Below are positions 7,791 to 16,362 of a DNA stretch of 64,000 nucleotides, piece by piece. Each line of letters begins with the position of its first letter. Position 1 is the first letter of the stretch. Source of the stretch: FACHB-T130 sp042747725 (GTDB taxonomy: Bacteria > Cyanobacteriota > Cyanobacteriia > Cyanobacteriales > FACHB-T130); the NCBI RefSeq assembly GCF_042747725.1, contig NZ_JBHZGO010000023.1, positions 1-64,000 of the forward strand. The letters run 5' to 3'. Made by a program: the position numbers and the translations under genes. The notes beneath the pieces are model-generated. The model was given only the letters and a program-made list of their open reading frames with translations, made no database searches and was not told where the DNA came from.

Positions 7791-9746
7791 ATGCTTTTTA
7801 AAACCTTTAGACTTTCCTCAAAGAGTCTCCAAGGACACGGGTTGCAGATAAGCCTAACTTTAGATAGCCAAGGGAATACCTTGAAATTTCCTACAAACTG
7901 GATAGGACGCTTTATTCCGCACTTGAGTATAGCCAAAAAAATTGGTTACGGCTATTCTTTGGCTATCGGCATAGCAGTTCTAGGAACAACGATTGGTCTA
8001 ATTAGTGGAGATTACTACGAAAAACAGGCTCAAAAGCAGCTAATAATTGCCGAGAAGCAGCAAAACCTCCTCAGTAATTTAGAAAATGCTGTTGGCGAAG
8101 TGCGATCGCACCCACAGCGGCTGGTTACTGTACTAGGAGAATCAATTTGGTTTGACTACGAAACTGCTAAGTTTTTTAGAAGTGTTAATCGGATCGAGGC
8201 ACTGTTAACTGAATTTAATTCTTTTATAGATAGCTACCCCGATAACTTAGCAACAAAGGCTACAGAGTTAAAAGATTTATTGAAGGGTTATGAAACAAAT
8301 ACCGAATCCTACACTTACTTAATTAAGTTACTCTGGCAGCAAATCGAGCCAGCTAACTTGAAACCAGAGGAGATTTCGGTAGCACAGCAACAGTTGTTGA
8401 ATTCTATCAGAAGCACAACAGCAACTAATATCACTGTTAAATTCGATCGACTGGCAGAGAGTTTAACTGGGTTGAAAGAAACGGCAGAATCTCAACAGAT
8501 GCAAGCAAGAAACCAGCTTGAGCAAGCACAGATACTCAGGCTGCAAATTGTTGTTGGGAGTATGCTGCTGTCAGTTACGATCGCGGTAGCGTTGGCGATT
8601 ATTACTACTCGTGCGATCGCTCGTCCCCTAGAAGCCGTCACTCAAGTTGCTAGAGCAATCACCCAAGAATCTAACTTTGACCTCCGCAGTCCGGTCACAA
8701 CTGAGGATGAAGTGGGGTCATTAGCAACCTCTCTAAATTGTCTGGTGCAGTGGGTAGGAGAATATACCCACGAACTAGAGTTAGCTCGTCAGACACTAGA
8801 GGAGCGAGTAGAACAACGAACTGAGGAATTGACACAAGCGCTCCAAGAACTTCAACAAACCCAATCTCAACTCATTCAAACTGAAAAAATGTCCAGTTTG
8901 GGAGAGCTAGTTGCTGGCATCGCTCATGAAATTAATAACCCCATCAATTTCATCTACGGTAATTTGGAACACGCTAACGTTTATACGCAAGAACTGCTTA
9001 ATTTAGTACATCTCTATCAGCAGCAGTACCCCCACCCTACCCCTGTCATTCAAGAGGAGATTGAAGCAATTGACCTGGACTTTCTTACAGAAGATTTTGC
9101 CAAAATACTGTCTTCTATGAAAATGGGTACTGAACGTATCCGGCAAATTGTTTTGTCTTTGCGAAACTTCTCCCGCCTTGATGAATCTGAGATGAAACCA
9201 GTCGATATCCATGAAGGGATAGAAAACACGCTGTTGATTCTCAATCACCGTCTTAAGTTGGGGATTGAGGTAGTCAAAAACTATGAAGATTTGCCTCTAG
9301 TTGAGTGTTACCCAGCTCAACTAAACCAGGTATTTATGAACATTATCAGTAATGCAATTGATGCTTTGGAAGAGGCAAAGAACAAAAAGGAGAGACAGGA
9401 AGAGGGGGAGCAGAGAAACAAAGGAGAGTTCCCAATCCCCAATCTAAAATCTAAAATCCACAATCCTAAAATCCACAATCCGCAAATTCTAATTCGCACG
9501 GAACGGTTCAACTCTAACTATATTCGAGTGGGAATTCGTGATAATGGTTCTGGAATTCCTCTAGAAATTAGAGACAAGCTGTTTAATCCCTTCTTCACTA
9601 CGAAGCCGGTAGGTAAAGGCACTGGCTTAGGACTATCCATTTGCTACCAAATTGTTGAAAAGCACAAGGGGAAAATCGAGGTTATTTCGGAGCCGGGACA
9701 AGGAACAGAGTTTGCGATCGCGTTGCCTATAAAAACCCACAACTAA
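7791..9746 (+). CDS. Membrane sensor histidine kinase (HAMP-HisKA-HATPase)
   Basis: 651 residues. Transmembrane helices at about 52-72 and 252-272 bracket a ~180-residue periplasmic, helix-rich sensor region. HAMP (about 273-325, TTRAIARPLEAVTQVARAI) and a coiled coil (ERVEQRTEELTQALQELQ) lead to the dimerisation domain with phospho-acceptor His 379 in AGIAHEINNPINFIYGN. The N-box (NQVFMNIISNAIDAL), G-box (DNGSGIP) and GTGLGLSI follow. The ATPase domain contains an extra ~38-residue low-complexity stretch (about 527-565) encoded by intergenic-type tandem repeats. It is probably co-transcribed with the upstream PhnD-like lipoprotein, which it may sense through. No response regulator is adjacent. 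Confidence 0.92.
   Translation: MLFKTFRLSSKSLQGHGLQISLTLDSQGNTLKFPTNWIGRFIPHLSIAKKIGYGYSLAIGIAVLGTTIGLISGDYYEKQAQKQLIIAEKQQNLLSNLENAVGEVRSHPQRLVTVLGESIWFDYETAKFFRSVNRIEALLTEFNSFIDSYPDNLATKATELKDLLKGYETNTESYTYLIKLLWQQIEPANLKPEEISVAQQQLLNSIRSTTATNITVKFDRLAESLTGLKETAESQQMQARNQLEQAQILRLQIVVGSMLLSVTIAVALAIITTRAIARPLEAVTQVARAITQESNFDLRSPVTTEDEVGSLATSLNCLVQWVGEYTHELELARQTLEERVEQRTEELTQALQELQQTQSQLIQTEKMSSLGELVAGIAHEINNPINFIYGNLEHANVYTQELLNLVHLYQQQYPHPTPVIQEEIEAIDLDFLTEDFAKILSSMKMGTERIRQIVLSLRNFSRLDESEMKPVDIHEGIENTLLILNHRLKLGIEVVKNYEDLPLVECYPAQLNQVFMNIISNAIDALEEAKNKKERQEEGEQRNKGEFPIPNLKSKIHNPKIHNPQILIRTERFNSNYIRVGIRDNGSGIPLEIRDKLFNPFFTTKPVGKGTGLGLSICYQIVEKHKGKIEVISEPGQGTEFAIALPIKTHN
9369..9485 (+). 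repeat. STRR-like low-complexity insert inside the histidine kinase gene
   Basis: Within the ATPase-domain coding region lies a purine-rich stretch followed by iterated CCAATC/TCTAAAA/CCACAATC units, the same style of short tandem repeat found between genes in this genome. It encodes Lys/Glu-rich then Ile-Pro-Asn-Lys-rich residues between the N-box and the next beta strand, and leaves the frame open. Confidence 0.6.
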
Positions 9747-9817
9747 GTAGGTAAATGTAAATAAACTTAGGCTCTTGATGGTTCATCGCCATGAACCAAG
9801 GCTATTTCATTCTGCTA

Positions 9818-9943
9818 AAACCCGCCAGGGACTTAAGTCCACGAGCTAATAGTCCAAGTCGTCTAAACACGACTCAAATACTAATGTATAGTCGTCTAAA
9901 GACGACTTTAGCTATGAGGCAGGGGTTTCAACCCCCGGCGGAT
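9818..9943. repeat. Multi-hairpin dispersed repeat, family 2, copy 1
   Basis: A chain of short palindromes: a stem around AGGGACTTAAGTCC, GTCGTCTAAA/TTTAGACGAC-type stems, and GGGGTTTCAACCCCC, enclosed by CCCGCC on the left and GGCGG on the right. Related chains occur at 11172-11315 and 30025-30151. It fills the space between the histidine kinase and the AI-2E-type gene. Confidence 0.6.
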
Positions 9944-9971
9944 TACTCTCCCCCATTGAGATAGAGCAAAG

Positions 9972-11132
9972 ATGAATCGTGCCTTTTCACCACTCCAACA
10001 GTTTCTAATCACTTGGCTGCTCGTTCTGACAAGCGGTTGGGTGACGATTTTGGCTCTGAGATATGTGGGTGAGTTGATTAGCATTTTGCTCACCGCCGGA
10101 CTGATTGCATTTTTTCTCAACTATGCTGTTGCCGTTTTGCAAACTTTCTTGCCCCGGAGTGTAGCAGCGATCTTAGTTTATTTGATAGCAGCTTTAACGC
10201 TGGTACTCATTGCCCTGACTGTAGTGCCGCCAGTGTTTAATCAGGGGCGGCAATTGGTGACAAATTTACCTTCGCTACTGGAGTCTGGACAACAGCAATT
10301 AGCTACCTTCCAAGCTTGGAGTGCAGAACACAATTTGCCATTTGACGTGCGAATTTTGGCTTCTGAGTTGTTGGCACGAGTACAAGCGCAAGCCCAAGCG
10401 ATCGCTACCAGAGGCTTTGGCTTAGTATTAGGCACCTTTAACTGGTTTTTTGACTTAATTCTAATTCTCGTCATTTCATTTTATATGCTCATTGATGGTG
10501 AGCGAGTTTGGCAGGGACTGACGAGTATTTTCTCACCCAAAATTAAAGGCGGTTTGACAGAATCACTGCAACGAAATTTGCAGCGATTTGTGTCGGGTCA
10601 GGTGTTATTGGGTGTGTTTATGGCGACTACTCTTTCCCTAGCATTTTGGGCATTGCACGTGCCATTTTTCCTAGTATTTGCGGTTTTTATTGGGTTGATG
10701 GAAATCATTCCCTTTATCGGAGCAACTTTAGGAATTGCCACGGTTGTCATTGTGGTAGCGTTTATCAATTGGTTTCAGGCGCTGCAAGTCTTAGCCGTAG
10801 CGATCGCACTTCAGCAGATAAAAGATAATTTGGTCGCACCTCGCATTATGGGCAATTTGACAGGTTTATCCCCAGTCATTATCTTCGTCTCTCTCCTACT
10901 CGGAGGGAAATTGGGAGGATTGTTAGGGGTGATTTTGGCAATTCCCCTAACAGGTGTCGGAAAAAGTCTTGCAGAAATTGTCCTCAATCCCATGCTGCCA
11001 CCCCAAACCGGATCGTTTTTTCACAACCCCTTTGCCAAGGAAGTCGTCATATCAGCACTTCCTGCGGCTTCCGCTACAGACACGGCAGGTAACGCAACCA
11101 AAGCAGAAAAGCAGGGGGCTAATGAACAATAA
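9972..11132 (+). CDS. AI-2E family (PerM/YhhT-like) membrane transporter
   Basis: 386 residues with about seven to eight hydrophobic segments: a cluster of helices at residues 10-90 and another at 195-335, separated by an amphipathic region (LPSLLESGQQQLATFQAWSAEH). This is the topology of the AI-2E exporter/UPF0118 family. Family features include the motif near VPFFLVFAVFIGLMEIIPFIGATLG and QQIKDNLVAPRIMGNLTGLSPV. Substrates of cyanobacterial members are unknown; some relatives move ions or quorum signals. The last ~45 residues are a hydrophilic Ala/Thr/Lys-rich tail. The ATG at 9972 directly precedes the first helix. It is flanked by multi-hairpin repeats on both sides. Confidence 0.9.
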   Translation: MNRAFSPLQQFLITWLLVLTSGWVTILALRYVGELISILLTAGLIAFFLNYAVAVLQTFLPRSVAAILVYLIAALTLVLIALTVVPPVFNQGRQLVTNLPSLLESGQQQLATFQAWSAEHNLPFDVRILASELLARVQAQAQAIATRGFGLVLGTFNWFFDLILILVISFYMLIDGERVWQGLTSIFSPKIKGGLTESLQRNLQRFVSGQVLLGVFMATTLSLAFWALHVPFFLVFAVFIGLMEIIPFIGATLGIATVVIVVAFINWFQALQVLAVAIALQQIKDNLVAPRIMGNLTGLSPVIIFVSLLLGGKLGGLLGVILAIPLTGVGKSLAEIVLNPMLPPQTGSFFHNPFAKEVVISALPAASATDTAGNATKAEKQGANEQ

Positions 11133-11171
11133 ACTCAAATCTGGCATCACTTTTATGATGACCTTTCATCT

Positions 11172-11345
11172 CGCCCGAAATTAAAGTTCCGGGCTGATAG
11201 CCCAAGTCCACGAAGCGTGGACTTAAACCTTTGTTTGATCTGTATTGTTTGATCTGTATTTAGTCCTCTTGAGAGGACTTTTGTTGTTAGCCAGGGATTT
11301 AAATCCCTGGAGGTTGGTGCTAGCGGTTGGTGCTAGCGGTTGGTG
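11172..11345. repeat. Multi-hairpin dispersed repeat, family 2, copy 2, plus short tandem repeat
   Basis: Stems include AAGTTCCGGGCTGATAGCCC, GTCCACGAAGCGTGGAC, AGTCCTCTTGAGAGGACT and CCAGGGATTTAAATCCCTGG. From about 11314 to 11345 the 13-14-base unit TTGGTGCTAGCGG is repeated in tandem. The block lies between convergent genes and may also terminate transcription. Confidence 0.6.
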
Positions 11346-11381
11346 CGAATGCAAGATGTGAGATGAACAATTCCCTTTTAA

Positions 11382-14300
11382 TTATTCATTATCCTTAACC
11401 CAAGCTTGAATGCGGCAGAGGGCTGTTTCTAACGCAGATACTATTTCAATAACTCCCTCAAGTTGTTGATGGGAGGCGAGTTCCTCCAGCTTTTCTGCAT
11501 TGTTTCTCATCCCCTCTACTCCGACGTTGGCACTCGCACCTTTGATGTGATGGGCTTCTTTTGCAAGACTATCAAAATCATTGATAGCGATCGCTCTTTT
11601 CACCAATTCCAGATGCTCTTGAACTTCCGTGAAGAACATTTGCAACAGTTCCAGCTCAAACCCCGTGCTGCCCTCAGAAAGTCGATGCAGATGTTCCCAA
11701 TCCACCAAATCTCGTAAAGACGCTTTCTTTGGCGTCTCTACATCTTCCGGTGTGGCAACACCCCCACTGCTGACATTTGCACCCTGAAAAATCACTTCCG
11801 CCCAATGCTCAATTACCGCTGATAACTGTTCCCTTGATACTGGCTTACTCAAATAGTCATCCATCCCAGCATCAAGACAGCGTTTGCGGTCTTCTTTCAT
11901 CGCGTTAGCCGTTAGGGCAATGACGATGGTACGGCGCGAACCTTCTGTTTGTCGCCGCCGAATCTCTCGCGTTGCTTCATAACCGTCGAGAATCGGCATC
12001 TGACAGTCCATCAGAACTAAGTCATAAGGAATTTTTTCTAATAACTGTACGACTTCCTTCCCATTAGCAGCGACATCGGCTTCATAACCCAAAGTGCTTA
12101 GCTGCTTGAGGGCAACTTTTTGATTAATCAGATTGTCCTCAGCCAGCAAAATTCGCAACTTGCTTTGGGGACTTGGGAATCGGGACTTGGGAATCGGGAC
12201 TTGGGAATGCTGGGGTGAAAAATTCTTCTCCTCTGCCTCTTTGCCTCTGTCCCTCGGTTCCTCTTGCTTCCCCAAGATGGAGAGAATGGTATCCAGTAAG
12301 CGAGATGGCTTGACTGGCTTAATCAAATGGGCAGCAAATCCTGCCTTAGTTGCCCGTTGTGCCTCCCCTCGCTGATCGGCAGAAGTGAGCATAATCAAGG
12401 GTAAATTAGCCAGCATGGGATTTCCTTTGATTTGCTCGCCCAAAGTAATGCCATCAACGTTGGGCATTTGCATATCAATCACCGCCACATCATAGGGAAT
12501 TCCCCACTCCAGAGCTTCTTGCAAAACTCTCATGGCGGCGGCAGCACCATCCGCCTCATCCACTTGCATCCCCCAGTGCGCCGCCTGAGAGCGAACCACT
12601 TTGCGGTTTGTGGCATTGTCATCGACCACCAGCAGACGCCGTCCCGCTAGATTGCTAGAAGTGTGGATGGCTGGTGTTATCCGTTGCGCTGGCTTTTTGA
12701 ATGGCACCGTAAACCAAAACTTGCTTCCCTTCCCTGGTTGGCTCTCAAAGCCAATTTCTCCTCCCATTAAGCTGACGAGCTGTTTGCAGATGACGAGTCC
12801 CAAGCCAGTGCCGCTATACTTGCGCGTGGCGGAGGAGTCTACCTGGGAAAAAGGTTGAAACAATTGACTCATGTGTTCTGGGGTGATGCCAATGCCAGTA
12901 TCGGTGACAGAAAAGCGGATAGTGACCTCCTCCTGTTCGCTCTTCCCAAGAGAATTTGGGGAGGTGTCTGATTGCAGTTCTGCCCTGACCACAATTTCAC
13001 CGGCGTTAGTGAACTTAATGCCATTGCCAATCAGGTTGGTGAGAATTTGCCGCAGACGACCGACATCGCCTTGGAGGTGGGTGGGAACGTTGCGATATAC
13101 CAAGGCAGCAATTTCCAGATCCTTCGCATGAGCTTGGGGAGCTAATAAATCTAAGACTTCTTCTACACAGGTGGATAGGTCAAAGTCTAAAACTTCGATA
13201 TCCATCTCTCCAGCCTCTAGTTTGGACAAGTCCAAAATCTCATTAATCAGGTACAGGAGGGCATCGCCACTAATGCGAATGGTTTCAACAAAATCCTTTT
13301 GCTCTACGGTCAGGGGGGTGTCTAAAAGCAGCCCGGTCATCCCCAAAACGGCATTCATGGGGGTGCGGATTTCGTGGCTCATGTTTGCCAAGAAGGCGCT
13401 TTTGGCTTGAGAAGCTGACTCAGCTTGGTGACGGGCGATTTCTAGTTCCTGGCGCTGGCGGGTTTCTTCTTCTAGGAGTTGGGATTGAGCCAGGGCAATG
13501 CCGACTTGGTCTGCGAGTTGTTGCAACAGTTCGATTTCAAAGCTAGACCACTGTCGGGGCGAGGTGCATTGGTGGGCAATCAGCAGTCCCCAAAGTTGGT
13601 TTTTCTGCAAGATAGGGATGACTAATTTTGCCTTGACTGCCAACTGCTGCAAAAATTCCCGATGGCAAGGTGAAATCTCGGCATTTTCTACGTCAGCAAC
13701 GATCCCGATCTGTCCTTGGCAGTAGCGCTGATGGTACGCTTCGGGGAAGACTTCCGCGCTGAAGGTTTGCCCTAATATGGCGGGTGGGCCAGAAACGACA
13801 TTTTCGGTGACGACTGTACCCGTTTTATCTGCTCCCAGACGATAAATCACCACGCGATCGCAAGCGAGGGATTTTCGCACTTCCTCTACTGTGGTTTGGA
13901 GAATTTCTTCTAGTTGTAAGGACTGGCGAATTTTCAGGGTGATTTCGGCAAATAATTGCGATCGCAAGTTCTGCCGCTTTAATTCCTCTTGTGCCTGTTT
14001 GCGCTCAATCCACAGGGCAATCCTGTCCGCTGCAAATTCCAGTGACTGGAGAACGGATTCATTCAGGGGTTGACGGGCAAATATTGCCATCACTCCCATC
14101 ACAGAACCTTCAACAATTAGGGGATATCCAGCGAAGGCGACCATTCCTTCCCGCACCGCCCATTCTCTGTTAATAATCTGAGGATCGTCTACGACGGAAT
14201 TGGTCAGGTGGGGTTGGCGATTTTGGGCGATCGCGCCGATTTTAAATTGACCTACGGGCACGCGGCTATAGAAGCCCTCAATGTGCGTGTACATCCCGGC

Positions 14301-16133
14301 GCTGGCTTGCAACTCCAGCACGTTTTGCTCGCGGTTGAGCGTCCAGATGCGACCGAATGCCGCTTCTAGATGCCGCACCATTGCCTCGGTGCAGCGCTGC
14401 AAAATGCTTTGCAACGTGTCGCTCTGAGTGAGGGCAGAATCCACATCGGCGCGAAAGTGAGCCAGACGGACTTGCAGAGCCAATGCTTCTTCTGTTTGTT
14501 TGCGCTCGCTAATATCCCGCGTCACTTTGGAGAAGCCGCGCAGTTGTCCAGCGTCATCATATAAGGCGGTCACGACAGCGTGCGCCCAAAACCGCGAGCC
14601 ATCCTTCCGCACGCGCCAGCCTTCGGCTTCGCTGTTACCTTGAGCGATCGCGATTTCTAGTTCGCTTTGCGCGATCGCTTGTTGATTTTCTCCTGGCTCA
14701 TAAAAACAAGAGAAATGCTGACCGATGATTTCCTCCGCTCGATATCCTTTAATCCTTTCTGCTCCCGCATTCCAGCTCACAACATATCCCTTGGGGTCGA
14801 GCATATAAATTGCATAATCTTTTACCCCTTCTACGACTAAGCGGAAGCATTCTTCGCTTTTTCGCAGCTCCTCTTGCGCCTGCTTGCGACTGGTAATATC
14901 TTCGGAAATTCTTAATAAATACTGCGGGTTTCCTTGGGCATCCAAAATGGGTAACTTTTTAGTATGTAATATTCTTAAACCTTTATCTTTTGTCTGTATC
15001 TGCTCTTCTGGGATATCTAAAACTTTTCCGGTTGCCAGCACTTCTCGATCTGTGGCTGTGAAGAAATCTGCTTCTTCTTTGGTAAACAAGGCGTAGTCAT
15101 TTTTTCCCAGTAATTCTTCGGTGTTACAACCAATTAATTCTTGACCCGCTTTATTGAAACGGACAAAATTAAGTTCTTGAGCATCTTTGACGAAAATCAT
15201 GTGGGGAATATTTTCGACAATTGAGTTCAGAAATGTTTGGGTATTCCGCATTTCTTCTTCACGACGCTTGCGCTCGGTAATGTCATGAGCGACTGCGTAA
15301 ATCGCTTGCTGTTCGGTCAAGGGCGTTGCTTTCCACAACAGCCATCGGTAGGAGCCGTCTTTGCAGCGGTAGCGATTTTCAAAAGAAATTGTATCTATAC
15401 CTATAGAAATTTTTTGTGCTTGGGCAATGGTTGCTTCCCGGTCGTCTGGGTGGACAAATTCGATAAAGGGTTGGCTTTGCAGTTCCTCATTTGTGAAGCC
15501 GAGAGTCTTTGACCATGACGGATTCAGGCGTTTAAAATAGCCATCCATCCCGGCGATACACAGCATATCGAGAGAGAGGGTGAAAAATTGAAACTGTTCT
15601 TCTTGTGCCTTGTCGCGCTGTTCTATCGCCTGTGCCAATTCACGATTATTCCGCCGCAACTCCAGTTGCGTCATCACCTCCCGACTGAGCGCTTGCAGCG
15701 CCAACCTCTGTTCGGGACTCAAATCTCGCGGTACGGAGTCAATTACACACAATGTACCCAGTGCCAAGCCTTCTGGTGTCATCAAGGTAGCACCCGCGTA
15801 AAACCGGATGTTCGGATCGGAAGTCACTAGGGGATTAGTGGCAAACCGCTCGTCAGCGGATGCATCGCGGATGACCAACAGGTCGGTTTGCAAGAGAGCA
15901 TGGGCGCAAAAAGCGATGTCACGAGGAGTTTCTTGCGCCGTAATGCCAACTTTTGACTTAAACCACTGCCGATCCGTATCCACTAAGCTAACTACGGCAA
16001 TTGGCGTGCCGCAGATGTGTGCTGCCAAAAGCGTCAAATCGTCAAATGCCTCCTCAGCACTGGTGTCAAGGATTTCATACTTCCGCAGCGCTTGAATCCG
16101 TTCTGGTTCGTTATCAGGTAAAGGTGCTTTCAT
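11382..16133 (-). CDS. Hybrid sensor histidine kinase (GAF-PAS3-GAF2-HisKA-HATPase-REC2-HPt)
   Basis: 1583 residues, cytosolic with no membrane helix. Domains in order, approximate residues: GAF 20-160; three PAS 180-295, 300-415 and 430-545 (FKRLNPSWSKTLGFTNEEL; MIFVKDAQELNFVRFNKAGQEL; YAIYMLDPKGYVVSWNAGAERI); two GAF 565-715 and 735-885; dimerisation domain with phospho-His in ANMSHEIRTPMNAVLG near 917; ATPase 1015-1145 (DTGIGI, GTGLGLVICKQL); receiver 1 about 1160-1285; receiver 2 about 1322-1450 (LVLMDCQMPILDGYE); HPt near 1490-1580 with His in HHIKGASANVGVEG. All phosphorelay modules are in one chain. GAF3 (ACDRVVIYRL) resembles phytochrome-type GAFs but I see no clear chromophore Cys motif. 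Two repeat-derived linkers occur around 1290-1322 and 1463-1474. It is divergent from a REC-HPt-REC-GGDEF gene. Confidence 0.93.
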   Translation of the reverse strand: MKAPLPDNEPERIQALRKYEILDTSAEEAFDDLTLLAAHICGTPIAVVSLVDTDRQWFKSKVGITAQETPRDIAFCAHALLQTDLLVIRDASADERFATNPLVTSDPNIRFYAGATLMTPEGLALGTLCVIDSVPRDLSPEQRLALQALSREVMTQLELRRNNRELAQAIEQRDKAQEEQFQFFTLSLDMLCIAGMDGYFKRLNPSWSKTLGFTNEELQSQPFIEFVHPDDREATIAQAQKISIGIDTISFENRYRCKDGSYRWLLWKATPLTEQQAIYAVAHDITERKRREEEMRNTQTFLNSIVENIPHMIFVKDAQELNFVRFNKAGQELIGCNTEELLGKNDYALFTKEEADFFTATDREVLATGKVLDIPEEQIQTKDKGLRILHTKKLPILDAQGNPQYLLRISEDITSRKQAQEELRKSEECFRLVVEGVKDYAIYMLDPKGYVVSWNAGAERIKGYRAEEIIGQHFSCFYEPGENQQAIAQSELEIAIAQGNSEAEGWRVRKDGSRFWAHAVVTALYDDAGQLRGFSKVTRDISERKQTEEALALQVRLAHFRADVDSALTQSDTLQSILQRCTEAMVRHLEAAFGRIWTLNREQNVLELQASAGMYTHIEGFYSRVPVGQFKIGAIAQNRQPHLTNSVVDDPQIINREWAVREGMVAFAGYPLIVEGSVMGVMAIFARQPLNESVLQSLEFAADRIALWIERKQAQEELKRQNLRSQLFAEITLKIRQSLQLEEILQTTVEEVRKSLACDRVVIYRLGADKTGTVVTENVVSGPPAILGQTFSAEVFPEAYHQRYCQGQIGIVADVENAEISPCHREFLQQLAVKAKLVIPILQKNQLWGLLIAHQCTSPRQWSSFEIELLQQLADQVGIALAQSQLLEEETRQRQELEIARHQAESASQAKSAFLANMSHEIRTPMNAVLGMTGLLLDTPLTVEQKDFVETIRISGDALLYLINEILDLSKLEAGEMDIEVLDFDLSTCVEEVLDLLAPQAHAKDLEIAALVYRNVPTHLQGDVGRLRQILTNLIGNGIKFTNAGEIVVRAELQSDTSPNSLGKSEQEEVTIRFSVTDTGIGITPEHMSQLFQPFSQVDSSATRKYSGTGLGLVICKQLVSLMGGEIGFESQPGKGSKFWFTVPFKKPAQRITPAIHTSSNLAGRRLLVVDDNATNRKVVRSQAAHWGMQVDEADGAAAAMRVLQEALEWGIPYDVAVIDMQMPNVDGITLGEQIKGNPMLANLPLIMLTSADQRGEAQRATKAGFAAHLIKPVKPSRLLDTILSILGKQEEPRDRGKEAEEKNFSPQHSQVPIPKSRFPSPQSKLRILLAEDNLINQKVALKQLSTLGYEADVAANGKEVVQLLEKIPYDLVLMDCQMPILDGYEATREIRRRQTEGSRRTIVIALTANAMKEDRKRCLDAGMDDYLSKPVSREQLSAVIEHWAEVIFQGANVSSGGVATPEDVETPKKASLRDLVDWEHLHRLSEGSTGFELELLQMFFTEVQEHLELVKRAIAINDFDSLAKEAHHIKGASANVGVEGMRNNAEKLEELASHQQLEGVIEIVSALETALCRIQAWVKDNE
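12155..12265 (-). repeat. STRR insert between the two receiver domains of the hybrid kinase gene
   Basis: The 14-base unit GGGACTTGGGAATC occurs about three times in tandem, next to an ACTTGGGAATGC variant and a purine/pyrimidine-biased stretch. It encodes the Pro/Ser/Lys-rich linker SQVPIPKSRFPSPQSK. Similar repeats elsewhere in the window are intergenic. Confidence 0.65.
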
Positions 16134-16362
16134 CTACGTTGTTGAAGGATGGCATCCTAATTTTTACAGGTGTACTCAAAGCAATCCCTATTTGTAAAGT
16201 TATTCAAATCGAGGGCGATCGCCATATCTTCTGCTCCGTTATGGCTTCCTTAAGCGCGATCGCCCAAATTTTCTGTTAACATCCGCAAAAATGCCGATTG
16301 CCAGAAACTGCTGGAACGTTCTAGATTGCCTTTAGTCAAGAGTAAAATCATTCATCAGTTTT
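16134..16362. promoter_or_regulatory. Divergent intergenic region between the two phosphorelay genes
   Basis: 229 bases separate the start codons of the hybrid kinase (minus) and the REC-HPt-REC-GGDEF regulator (plus), so both promoters should lie here. Two GCGATCGC-type sites are present. I cannot identify -10/-35 boxes with confidence. Confidence 0.45.
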
